Assembly: GCA_012295275.1 (NCBI GenBank) | Contig: CM022665.1 | Coordinates: 25,344,446-25,359,445 of the forward strand | DNA from: Chrysomallon squamiferum | Lineage: Eukaryota > Mollusca > Gastropoda > Neomphalida > Peltospiridae | Length of the DNA: 15,000 nucleotides | Direction: 5' to 3' | In this document: positions 8,076 through 15,000 of the stretch, piece by piece | How the letters are laid out: every line of letters starts with the position of its first letter | Numbering within the stretch: position 1 is the first letter of the stretch | Notes under the pieces: generated by a model | Told to the model about the DNA's origin: nothing | Database searches by the model: none | The model's input: the letters and a program-made list of their open reading frames with translations, nothing else | Made by a program: the position numbers and the translations under genes

Positions 8076-8101
8076 ACTACTACTATTATTATTATTATTA
8101 T
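8008..8101. repeat. Compound trinucleotide repeat (TAC)(TTA)(TTG)(CTA)(TTA)
   Basis: About 31 triplets stay in one phase: TAC, TAA/TTA, TTG with a single TCG, CTA, then TTA. TAC/CTA-type and TTA blocks therefore flank a TTG core on both sides. Frames on both strands (7949-8134 minus, 7959-8183 plus) translate this repeat and are not genes. Confidence 0.85.
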
Positions 8102-8235
8102 AAATAGAAAAGAGAGATTAGTGATTCTAGTCATATCTACAAATTTACCTCGACTTTGCAGAAATCTGAAGGTAAATTATTGACAGAGATACATACAATA
8201 TACACAAAAAGGCTTACAGAAGCATTCGCACAGAC

Positions 8236-8281
8236 ACATACGTGTACACATACATACTGATACATGGTCACATACAGATAT
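8236..8281 (+). repeat. Degenerate left edge of the 67-bp array
   Basis: CACATACGTGTA, CATGGTCACATAC and similar words from the array unit occur in roughly the right order but heavily diverged. This is the decayed edge expected of an old tandem array. Confidence 0.5.
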
Positions 8282-9830
8282 CCTTACGTAGAAATGCACA
8301 ACCACATAGTATATACGTACATACAAATATACAGTCACATACGTGTATACTTACGTACAAATACACAGCCACGTAGTATATACGTACATACAAATATACA
8401 GTCACATACGTGTATACTTACGTACAAATACACAGCCACGTAGTATATACGTACATACAAATATACAGTCACATACGTGTATACTTACGTACAAATACAC
8501 AGCCACGTAGTATATACGTACATACAAATATACAGTCACATACGTGTATACTTACGTACAAATACACAGCCACGTAGTATATACGTACATACAAATATAC
8601 AGTCACATACGTGTATACTTACGTACAAATACACAGCCACGTAGTATATACGTACATACAAATATACAGTCACATACGTGTATACTTACGTACAAATACA
8701 CAGCCACGTAGTATATACGTACATACAAATATACAGTCACATACGTGTATACTTACGTACAAATACACAGCCACGTAGTATATACGTACATACAAATATA
8801 CAGTCACATACGTGTATACTTACGTACAAATACACAGCCACGTAGTATATACGTACATACAAATATACAGTCACATACGTGTATACTTACGTACAAATAC
8901 ACAGCCACGTAGTATATACGTACATACAAATACAGTCACATACGTGTATACTTACGTACAAATACACAGCCACGTAGTATATACGTACATACAAATATAC
9001 AGTCACATACGTGTATACTTACGTACAAATACACAGCCACGTAGTATATACGTACATACAAATATACAGTCACATACGTGTATACTTACGTAAAAATACA
9101 CAGCCACGTAGTATATACGTACATACAAATACAGTCACATACGTGTATACTTACGTACAAATACACAGCCACGTAGTATATACGTACATACAAATACAGT
9201 CACATACGTGTATACTTACGTACAAATACACAGCCACGTAGTATATACGTACATACAAATATACAGTCACATACGTGTATACTTACGTACAAATACACAG
9301 CCACGTAGTATATACGTACATACAAATACAGTCACATACGTGTATACTTACGTACAAATACACAGCCACGTAGTATATACGTACATACAAATACAGTCAC
9401 ATACGTGTATACTTACGTACAAATACACAGCCACGTAGTATATACGTACATACAAATATACAGTCACATACGTGTATACTTACGTACAAATACACAGCCA
9501 CGTAGTATATACGTACATACAAATATACAGTCACATACGTGTATACTTACGTACAAATACACAGCCACGTAGTATATACGTACATACAAATACAGTCACA
9601 TACGTGTATACTTACGTACAAATACACAGCCACGTAGTATATACGTACATACAAATATACAGTCACATACGTGTATACTTACGTACAAATACACAGCCAC
9701 GTAGTATATACGTACATACAAATACAGTCACATACGTGTATACTTACGTACAAATACACAGCCACGTAGTATATACGTACATACAAATACAGTCACATAC
9801 GTGTATACTTACGTAAAAATACACAGCCAC
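8282..9830 (+). repeat. 67/65-bp dimorphic minisatellite, 23 full units
   Basis: I placed unit starts at each ACTTACGTA. There are 23 full units (8282-9806) plus a partial one (9807-9830). Lengths in order are 67×9, 65, 67×2, 65×2, 67, 65×2, 67×2, 65, 67, 65×2. The 65-bp form lacks one AT in AAATATACAG. By eye, units 2-23 are otherwise identical except for C-to-A at unit position 10 in unit 13 (9093). The same change is in the final partial unit (9816). Unit 1 carries five substitutions (positions 1, 10, 15, 20, 25). Each unit has four ACGT cores (positions 5-8, 23-26, 34-37, 60-63), two TACGTA palindromes and GTATAC across the junction. Frames of 76-114 codons inside the array are artefacts: because 67 and 65 are not multiples of three, they read through successive phases. 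Confidence 0.95.
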
Positions 9831-10010
9831 ATTCGTATATATCTACAAATGAACAAATTCAAACGCTGTAATGGTAGTTTATATTTTGTGTAATTCAATC
9901 GGGACATTAAAAAAGTACACAATTTAGCAGCTTCGAGTTAATTAGAGTTTTGAAAATTTCTTAACATTAAATACTTGTAGCTTTTAGTATTCGTGCACCA
10001 CATGAACTTT
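9831..10010. other. Right flank of the array
   Basis: Similarity to the unit fades over about 20 bases (CGTATATAT, CTACAAAT), then ordinary AT-rich DNA follows. No gene. Confidence 0.5.
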
Positions 10011-10051
10011 TTATTTTATTTTATTTTTTTTTTTATTTTTTTTTTTTTTCT
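10011..10051. repeat. T-rich tract
   Basis: TTTTA units grading into long T runs; low complexity. Confidence 0.8.
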
Positions 10052-10484
10052 ATTTCCACCCTTCATTTATCAATAACTGAAATTGTCACCATATGTTTCT
10101 GATAACGCAAACTGGCCCATTATAATCTTCCCCATCAACAACACATGTTTTTAAACGTTGCTGCAAAGGATATTGAATTTGGAGAGAAGCAAGATTAAAA
10201 TGGTTTCGGTGGAGAGGATTCCCTGATTTCTACTGTCTGGAGCCCATTCTCTTGACATTCATCAATAATCAGTGTATGTGCAGTCTCTTCAATAACATTC
10301 TACATTCGCTTTATACTCGAAACTCTTGTCTCTCATACTTACGTACTTCAGTGCGACAGGCGGTTTTATTTCATTGATGGATTTATTTTTGAATTATAAG
10401 ACTTTTTAAAAAGTGTAATTAATTTTTGTCCAAGTATTACGTATTGACTAATTTTCCGTTAGACAATGACTACATATAAAAACT
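10052..10484. other. Unique sequence, no gene
   Basis: Fairly complex sequence without long frames. ATACTTACGTAC at 10335-10346 is an exact 12-base match to the core of the 67-bp unit, about 500 bp beyond the array. A perfect 14-bp palindrome, ACTTTTTAAAAAGT, lies at 10401-10414. Nothing else is recognised. Confidence 0.5.
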
Positions 10485-10680
10485 ATATATATACATTCAC
10501 AAACACACACATATATTACGTATATAAATGTATACATACACACAAACATACATGCATAAGCACGTGTATATATATATATATATATATATACATACATGCA
10601 TACACACACATACATGCATACACACACACATACATGCATACACACACACTCACACACATACACATACACACAAATACATA
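10485..10680. repeat. Compound (TA)n / (CA)n / CATG microsatellite
   Basis: Includes about 12 TA units (10567-10590) and three copies of TACATGCATACACACACA-type units starting near 10593, 10611 and 10631 (spacings 18 and 20 bp). Alternating purine-pyrimidine over long stretches makes left-handed Z-form or cruciform structures possible. Frames of about 70 codons on both strands are repeat translations. Confidence 0.9.
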
Positions 10681-10942
10681 AATGCTACTTTGTTATAATC
10701 ACGAAAACATTTTTATTATTTTAAGAGTTTCACAGATAAATATCAAAAGATGTGAAAGCATCCGTAAAATAAAATAAAATAATTTTTATTTTTATTAAAT
10801 TGCAATAGTGCTGCTATAAAATAAGGTGATCGAACTTAATAACGATTTTATTTTGTTTGTTTCACTCTTACACTGAAAGAAACTTAATTTAATTTAAGTC
10901 ATTGAACTGCACTCCTCTAACCGATTTAATGAACAAAATAAT
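10681..10942. other. AT-rich spacer with AT hairpin
   Basis: (AAAAT)n-like bases at about 10766-10782 face ATTTTTATTTTTATT immediately after, a potential AT stem. No gene. Confidence 0.5.
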
Positions 10943-11006
10943 ATACATACATACATACATACATACATACACATATATATATAAAACAATAAATAAATAA
11001 ATAAAA
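10943..11006. repeat. (CATA)n, (TA)n and (AAAT)n microsatellites
   Basis: About seven CATA units, a short TA run, then four AAAT-type units. These simple repeats explain the Tyr/Val/Met-rich minus-strand frame at 10889-11083. Confidence 0.85.
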
Positions 11007-11310
11007 TTAAAATAAGAACAATAATTTTTAACAATTGAAATTACTTGTTTAAGGCACCGATTAATATATATCTTCTGTGACAAGCAGTATCAGCTAAGTG
11101 TTTTTTAAGTTTAACTATCGTTGTTAAAAACAAAATAAATAAATAAATGAAATGAAATAAAATAAAAAAATCTAGTGGGAGTGATAAAGTCAGCACGCGA
11201 TACGCAGAGTTGTCCTACCGGATAGTTCCATCCATTAATATATTTCAGTTTTTCTAATTTTCTCAGTCACATTCGTGATATACGTCATTCACAAACAAGA
11301 CAAAAGAGTA
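11007..11310. other. Spacer with (AAAT)n tract
   Basis: AAAT/GAAAT repeats at about 11132-11167, followed by a short less AT-rich unique stretch (11170-11230). ATACGTCA, a CRE variant on the minus strand, lies at 11280-11287. No gene. Confidence 0.5.
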
Positions 11311-11313
11311 TAG

Positions 11314-11330
11314 GGTGTGTGTGTGTGTGC
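11314..11330 (+). repeat. (GT)n microsatellite
   Basis: About eight GT units; short and uninterrupted. Confidence 0.85.
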
Positions 11331-11406
11331 ATTTGTTTATGTGGGCGTATATTTATGCATAACTGGGTCGAGGGTGATGCATTTGCTTCTTTATTTCACA
11401 CATATA

Positions 11407-11714
11407 TATTTGCGGGATTTTTTGTTTCATTTTTATTTTTATTTTTTTATTTTTTTTTTATGTTTGTAGATTTGGAGTTTGTGTTTTGTTTTTGTTTTTT
11501 TTGTTGTTTTTGTTGTTGATGTTTTTTTTATTTGCTAAATTTTGTTGTTGGTGTTTTTGGCTGTTTTTGTTTTGTTGTTGTGTTTTTTGGGGGGATGGTT
11601 TATTGACAGCATTTTGTAGTTTGGGGTGTTTGAAGGTGTTTTGGGAGTTTTTTGTTTGGGCCTTTTTTTTTAATTCTTTTTCTTTTTTTTTTTTTTTTTT
11701 CTTTTTCTTTTTTT

Positions 11715-11752
<38 letters not shown>

Positions 11753-11800
11753 TTGTTGTTTTTTTGTTTTTTTGTTTGTTATTGTTGTTTATCTTTATAA
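11407..11800. repeat. Long T-rich low-complexity region
   Basis: T/G-rich sequence with many TTG units, then near-continuous T including T35 at 11717-11751. The Phe-rich frames here (11319-11519, 11486-11800, 11652-11840) reflect composition only. Confidence 0.85.
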
Positions 11801-12046
11801 TATCGACACGATTTTTTTTTATGAAATCCAGAATGCATAGATGTATATTTTTTACGTATTTCCCTTAAAAAGATTTATTTCTTTAAAATAATTAGGATAA
11901 ATTGTAACTGGAACATATTTGTCAATATTTTTTTTTTTTAAACTGTTTCGTCTAATGAACTAAATTTTCTTTTTAAGGCAGAGAAAACTTCTTTTGCAGA
12001 ACCGAGATTCGTCAAGATTAAATTGAACAAGTTCCCCCAAACAGAC

Positions 12047-12047
<1 letters not shown>
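11801..12047. other. AT-rich spacer
   Basis: No feature beyond short T and A runs. Confidence 0.6.

Positions 12048-12078
<31 letters not shown>
12048..12078 (+). repeat. Poly-A tract (31)
   Basis: One of only two very long A runs on the plus strand. No AATAAA directly before it and no clear flanking duplication. Confidence 0.85.
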
Positions 12079-12080
<2 letters not shown>

Positions 12081-12584
12081 TGTCCTAACATTGTCGCAGA
12101 AATCCACTTTAATTACAGAAACACGACCCACTGCAGCAGGTTCAATTTCCGCCTCCCAGAACACACGAGCAGCAAGAGAGTTCACATTAAAAATCAGTTC
12201 TCTGCTCATTCTACAACTGCAAGTTCAAAAATGCTGGACTTTTAACTCAAATTAAAATTCCGTATTCATCTTGTTGAACTGCGAAGGAAACCAGTGCATT
12301 TTATTAAAGGATATTGTCGACTAATCCACGTCATATTACTTTCATCGTGTGCTCCCGAGATTTGCCTAATAAAAATTCGGAAACATACCACATAATAAAT
12401 ACTTTACGGTCCTTGTTCGGAATCATCAGGGGAAATAATCCGTCAGTGTTGGGCAATTTTTAATGTGAAGGTCACGCCAGGTCAATTTATATAATGTAAT
12501 TACTTCACTCAACAGCATTACATGTATGAGACAAAGGACGATAATTTTATTTTTCAACCTACCTACCTTCTGGCAGTGAGGTAC

Positions 12585-12587
<3 letters not shown>
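12079..12587. other. Unique, less AT-rich stretch
   Basis: Higher-complexity DNA. A minus-strand ATG frame (12207 downwards) in good initiation context stays open for about 43 codons before entering the poly-A tract as poly-Phe. It matches nothing I recognise. TGACGTGG (minus) is at 12326-12333 and a DR4 site at 12469-12484. Confidence 0.4.
12469..12484 (+). promoter_or_regulatory. DR4 nuclear-receptor element
   Basis: Two perfect AGGTCA half-sites in direct orientation (12469-12474 and 12479-12484) separated by CGCC. This is a textbook DR4 arrangement, used by TR/RXR and LXR/RXR heterodimers and related receptors in animals. The first half-site is preceded by TGA, also fitting the extended monomer site TNAAGGTCA of ERR/FTZ-F1 types. 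A 12-base exact match with correct spacing is unlikely by chance in DNA this AT-rich, but occupancy is unknown. Confidence 0.5.

Positions 12588-12615
<28 letters not shown>
12588..12615. repeat. Poly-T tract (28)
   Basis: Unbroken T run followed by CCTCCCCGCC. It creates the poly-Lys part of a spurious 125-codon minus-strand frame (12426-12803). Confidence 0.85.
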
Positions 12616-12719
12616 CCTCCCCGCCAGAAAACTGTATTGTATGGTAAAAATAATTTTGTACCGAAATTACATACCGCTGATTTCCCGCAAAACTTTTTAA
12701 ACTGGGTCAAAACATATTT

Positions 12720-12757
12720 ACAACAACAACAACATAATAGTAATAATAATAATAAAG
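12720..12757. repeat. (CAA)n(TAA)n microsatellite
   Basis: About five CAA units then about five AAT units; the minus strand reads as poly-Leu and poly-Cys in the spurious frame. Confidence 0.8.
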
Positions 12758-12818
12758 AAATTCTTTGTATAACAATGCTCCGAATAAATCTATTGTTATG
12801 CATGCAATTATATGCATA

Positions 12819-12826
12819 TATATAAA
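12819..12826 (+). promoter_or_regulatory. TATA box TATATAAA
   Basis: TATATAAAGGG matches the animal TATA-box consensus including the G-rich right flank. It lies 49 bp before an ATG in strong context at 12868, a plausible distance for a short 5' leader with initiation near 12850. AT-richness lowers its specificity. Confidence 0.3.
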
Positions 12827-12867
12827 GGGCAACTCACAAAAAATATGCAAGTAAATCTGCTGCCACC

Positions 12868-12951
12868 ATGCAGAGGACTACTTCTCGATTAACAACAAAG
12901 AAAATTTTACAGGCACGTTCTCATACATTGGAAAAAAACAAAACAAATTGA
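12868..12951 (+). other. 27-codon ORF with consensus Kozak start (unproven)
   Basis: GCCACCATG is a full match to the strong vertebrate-style initiation context at -6 to -1. The frame runs 27 codons to TGA at 12949-12951. The peptide is basic (begins MQRTTSRLTTKK) with no signal peptide or domain that I recognise. With the upstream TATATAAA it forms a promoter-plus-start arrangement, so a micropeptide or the start of a first exon is conceivable. No good splice donor is visible within it. Chance remains the default. Confidence 0.15.
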
Positions 12952-13058
12952 TATGACTTTTGATAAACCATTAACGGGAAAATTAAAGCATCGAGAGAAA
13001 TAAACACTGTTCTTGTTTTTTGTTTTTCGAATATTTAAAAACATTATCAGCTTTATTC

Positions 13059-13308
13059 GACCGTAAAGTAATTTAAAATTTGATTAATTTAAATTTTAAT
13101 TTTATTTTATCGTCTAAAAAAAAAAATGAAAAAGAAAAGATGCGGAAAGAGAACCTGACGCAATTATGAATTTAAAATAATTAAAAGAAGAAAAAAACGA
13201 AAGAAAAAGAAAAGAAGAAAAAAAGAAGAACGACTAACGAACGATAGATACGAAAAGACCGTGAAGCAATTTTAAATTTAATTAACTAAAATGCAATATT
13301 ATTTTATA

Positions 13309-13361
<53 letters not shown>

Positions 13362-13401
13362 GAAGAAAGAAAAACAGAAAGAAAAGAAAGAAAGAAAGAA
13401 A
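13059..13401 (+). repeat. Degenerate ~100-bp tandem triplication, third copy split by T47
   Basis: Three blocks start near 13059, 13154 and 13258. Each opens with a GACCGT-AAG-CAATTT-like head (second copy CCTGACGCAATTATG), then an AATTTAAA/TTAA stretch, then a purine-rich A/G tract. The first and third are the most alike, sharing GACCGT, AATTT, ATTAA and ATTATTTTAT-like words. In the third, an unbroken T47 (13311-13357) lies between the AT part and the GAAA-rich tail (13358-13401). The repeat is old and diverged, and its ends are approximate. Confidence 0.5.
13311..13357. repeat. Poly-T tract (47)
   Basis: The longest perfect homopolymer in the window. It is followed directly by (GAAA)-type purine sequence, giving T-tract against A/G-tract and a possible foldback. 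Its length is prone to sequencing or assembly error. Confidence 0.85.
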
Positions 13402-13472
13402 CTAACCAAAAAATTTATCTCACGAATACATTTTAGAGTGTAGTTCCTGTTTATCTTAAACAGAATGAAGCA

Positions 13473-13523
13473 TTACGTCACAAATGACACAAGACCCAGC
13501 AGACCATCGTGTCGCACTTCCGG
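13473..13523. promoter_or_regulatory. CRE and ETS site pair
   Basis: TTACGTCA (13473-13480; TGACGTAA on the minus strand) is followed 34 bases later by CACTTCCGG (13515-13523; CCGGAAGTG on the minus strand). The latter is the full consensus of GABPA/ELK-type ETS factors. CRE plus ETS is a common combination in CpG-containing TATA-less animal promoters. The stretch 13440-13560 is less AT-rich than its surroundings. No downstream gene is evident in the window. Confidence 0.35.
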
Positions 13524-13560
13524 AATAAAGTTCGAGCTTGTGTTGCCAGAAGGCTGAAAA

Positions 13561-13793
13561 AAACTCTTCACTTTCTATAATTGATATGTTACAAATGTTG
13601 AAGATTTAAAGACGTTTTTGTTGGTATCCACTTCAATTAGCGTTTCGCAGGAAGCGACTGAAGAATTAAACTTTTCACAACCTGTCTCCGTTTGCAGAAA
13701 TTCTGATCGATATATTAATGAGTGGTGCGATGGAAAATCCCTTCGTGGAAGATAGAAACATTAACCAAACCTCCTCACTTTAAATTTTTAGCT
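13561..13793. other. Unique spacer with weak exon-like piece
   Basis: CTGTCTCCGTTTGCAG (to 13697) is a good splice-acceptor sequence, followed by a frame open from 13698 to a TAA at 13781-13783. The 28-codon piece has no recognisable domain. I mark it only as a possibility. Confidence 0.25.
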
Positions 13794-13820
13794 TTTTCTC
13801 TTTTTTTTTTTTTTTTTCTT

Positions 13821-13853
<33 letters not shown>
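13794..13853. repeat. T-rich tract (T17 and T31)
   Basis: T17 at 13801-13817 and T31 at 13823-13853 separated by CTTTC. Confidence 0.85.
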
Positions 13854-13854
<1 letters not shown>

Positions 13855-14201
13855 GCATTGTGTACTCTCTTTAATGAAGTAACAGAAAGTTGAGTAAATG
13901 GGATGGCAGTAAATGTATTCTGTTATTAAAAACTTAATTGCTTATGTAACGTAATTATTCGCGATGTTAAAAGATCATAGACGATGACCTTTCAGCAAAA
14001 TTCATCTTCTACAGTATCCTCATTACTGTAATACAGTCTCATGACTGAAAACTGTAATAATAATAATGTATGATATGGTAATAGTTTTTCATGCAATTTG
14101 TTTCGAATAATATTTTTTTATAGTTTAACATCTGTATAATACCTGTTTACATATTTTTTATTCTTTTTTATTATTTGGTCATTACGTATATATAAACATT
14201 T

Positions 14202-14203
<2 letters not shown>
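13854..14203. other. AT-rich spacer
   Basis: No gene. ACTGTA-A-TACAGT, a perfect 13-bp inverted repeat, lies at 14025-14037, with ACTGTAATA repeated at 14051. Otherwise AT-rich. Confidence 0.5.
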
Positions 14204-14243
<40 letters not shown>

Positions 14244-14279
14244 GTTCGTACGTACACACACTCACGCACGCACATAAGA
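14204..14279. repeat. (TA)n then (CA/CG)n tract
   Basis: About 17 TA units (14204-14238) followed by CACA and ACGCACGCAC units. Long purine-pyrimidine alternation. Immediately downstream ACGTACAAATAC at 14283-14294 matches 12 bases of the 67-bp unit. Confidence 0.85.
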
Positions 14280-15000
14280 AAACGTACAAATACGCACCTG
14301 CATATAAAACAATTATAAATCGACCTCTGAAAAGAATATAAAAAAATATATATTTTAATCTTTGAAATATGTTTTATTAGTTTTATTGTTTATTTTTCAC
14401 CAGTGAAAATAGTTACACAACTAAATATTTTATTTTTATTTTTTCATAAAATCTTTACTGAATATAGAATTATTTATTGATAGGAATATTGCAATAGATA
14501 ACTGGTATAAACCATTATGATACGTATTTACACTGGCTGTATTAACGATATTCAGTTTCAATAAACCTCAAATGAAATATAACTTAGAAATATTCATTTA
14601 CTGATACGCATCTTAATTTCCTTAGAAAGTAATATGTAGTAACATATCTTAGGATATTACATTACACATTATTATAATGGATTAATAACACCGGTTAGTT
14701 CATTTCTATAGCGATTATACAAATTATTTTTATTTATAAAATGGCGCTTTAACCTATAAAAAACAACAATAATGAGTATTAGAATTCAGATTAAATTCTT
14801 CAGTTTCGAGAGCCGAGACAATAAATGAACTGAGAAAAACATTTATTTTCACACATTACAATTAATGAAATGTTTCTAAAGTGCAGTATTTTTCATTAAT
14901 TTTTTTTTTTTTTTTTAAAGAAATGCCTGTTAACTAAAAAGAAGGCAATTGTGTTTTAATTAATATTGGAAATCGATTGAAAACAATCAGAAATGGTGGG
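14280..15000. other. AT-rich spacer
   Basis: AT-rich with one T17 run at 14900-14916. No ORF, repeat array or motif worth naming. Confidence 0.6.

Noticed and set aside
8812-9816. Several 76-114-codon frames in the minisatellite (Tyr/Val/His/Thr-rich repeats)
   Set aside because: They are translations of 67/65-bp units. Since neither length is a multiple of three, the protein repeat is a by-product of phase cycling. Two frames end exactly where the single C-to-A variant makes TAA.
8282-9830. CRISPR-like array
   Set aside because: Units abut directly with no unique spacers, and the context is eukaryotic; it is a tandem minisatellite.
1760-11625. Similar peptide words GNGLLIA (near 1760) and GDGLLTA (near 11590) in two T-rich regions, suggesting a dispersed element
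   Set aside because: Codon-by-codon DNA identity is only about half over 33 bases and fades at once; not distinguishable from T/G-rich coincidence.
11319-11840. Phe-rich frames of 62-104 codons
   Set aside because: Pure consequence of T-rich low-complexity DNA.
12130-12160. tRNA/SINE B-box-like GGTTCAATTTCC
   Set aside because: Wrong base at the conserved C position, no A box upstream and no cloverleaf arms; no SINE body recognised.
12018-12209. 63-codon minus-strand frame with ATG in good context
   Set aside because: The first 43 codons look non-repetitive but match no family I know; the rest is poly-Phe from a poly-A tract. Length is within chance.
12426-12803. 125-codon minus-strand frame
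   Set aside because: It passes through (TAA)n, (CAA)n and poly-T, giving poly-Leu, poly-Cys and poly-Lys. The remaining parts show no known domain.
1-15000. Mobile element ends, integrated virus or reverse-transcriptase remnants
   Set aside because: No terminal inverted repeats, long terminal repeats or polymerase motifs were found in any frame I could inspect.

Overview
This window reads as non-coding nuclear DNA from an AT-rich animal genome. It is roughly 70% A+T by eye. It is full of (CA)n, (TA)n, (CATA)n, trinucleotide and long poly-T/poly-A tracts, it carries several minisatellites, and it has no convincing protein-coding gene on either strand. The texture resembles molluscan, perhaps cephalopod, intergenic or intronic DNA. 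That is an impression from repeat style, not from any diagnostic gene. Every open frame of 60 codons or more is explained by a tandem repeat, by a poly-T/poly-A tract, or is short, isolated and unrecognisable. I see no rRNA, tRNA, CRISPR array, bacterial operon or intact transposon.

Layout. Bases 1-940 are plain AT-rich DNA. At 945-1330 there is an unusual segment with 13 ACGT cores and two E-boxes. T-rich low-complexity DNA follows at 1524-1830, and a strong G-quadruplex motif lies at 2325-2367. An 11-bp minisatellite fills 3052-3580. At 4040-4084 an AATAAA signal precedes a 33-base A tract. Microsatellites and AT-rich spacer run to 5700, then come three copies of a 32-bp repeat (5721-5816). 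The stretch 6600-7480 is compositionally distinct. It holds CRE-type sites, CCAAT- and TATA-like sites before a short ORF with a possible signal peptide, and three CREs within 45 bp. The centrepiece is a minisatellite at 8282-9830: 23 full units of exactly 67 or 65 bp, nearly identical, each with four ACGT cores. Beyond it are CA/TA microsatellites (10485-10680), T-rich DNA (11407-11800), and a right-hand part with a perfect DR4 nuclear-receptor site (12469-12484). That part also has a TATA box plus Kozak-context mini-ORF (12819-12951), a degenerate ~100-bp triplication split by 47 T's (13059-13401), and a paired CRE and ETS site (13473-13523). The rest is AT-rich spacer.

How it fits together. 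There are no genes to join into a pathway. The two interesting layers are (1) a family of ACGT-rich tandem repeats: the 67/65-bp unit is itself a diverged dimer, and one half resembles the 32-bp repeat 2.5 kb upstream; and (2) islands of recognisable animal transcription-factor motifs in otherwise low-information DNA, which may mark enhancers or promoters of genes outside the window. Motif calls are by eye and short motifs occur by chance, so their confidence is kept low.
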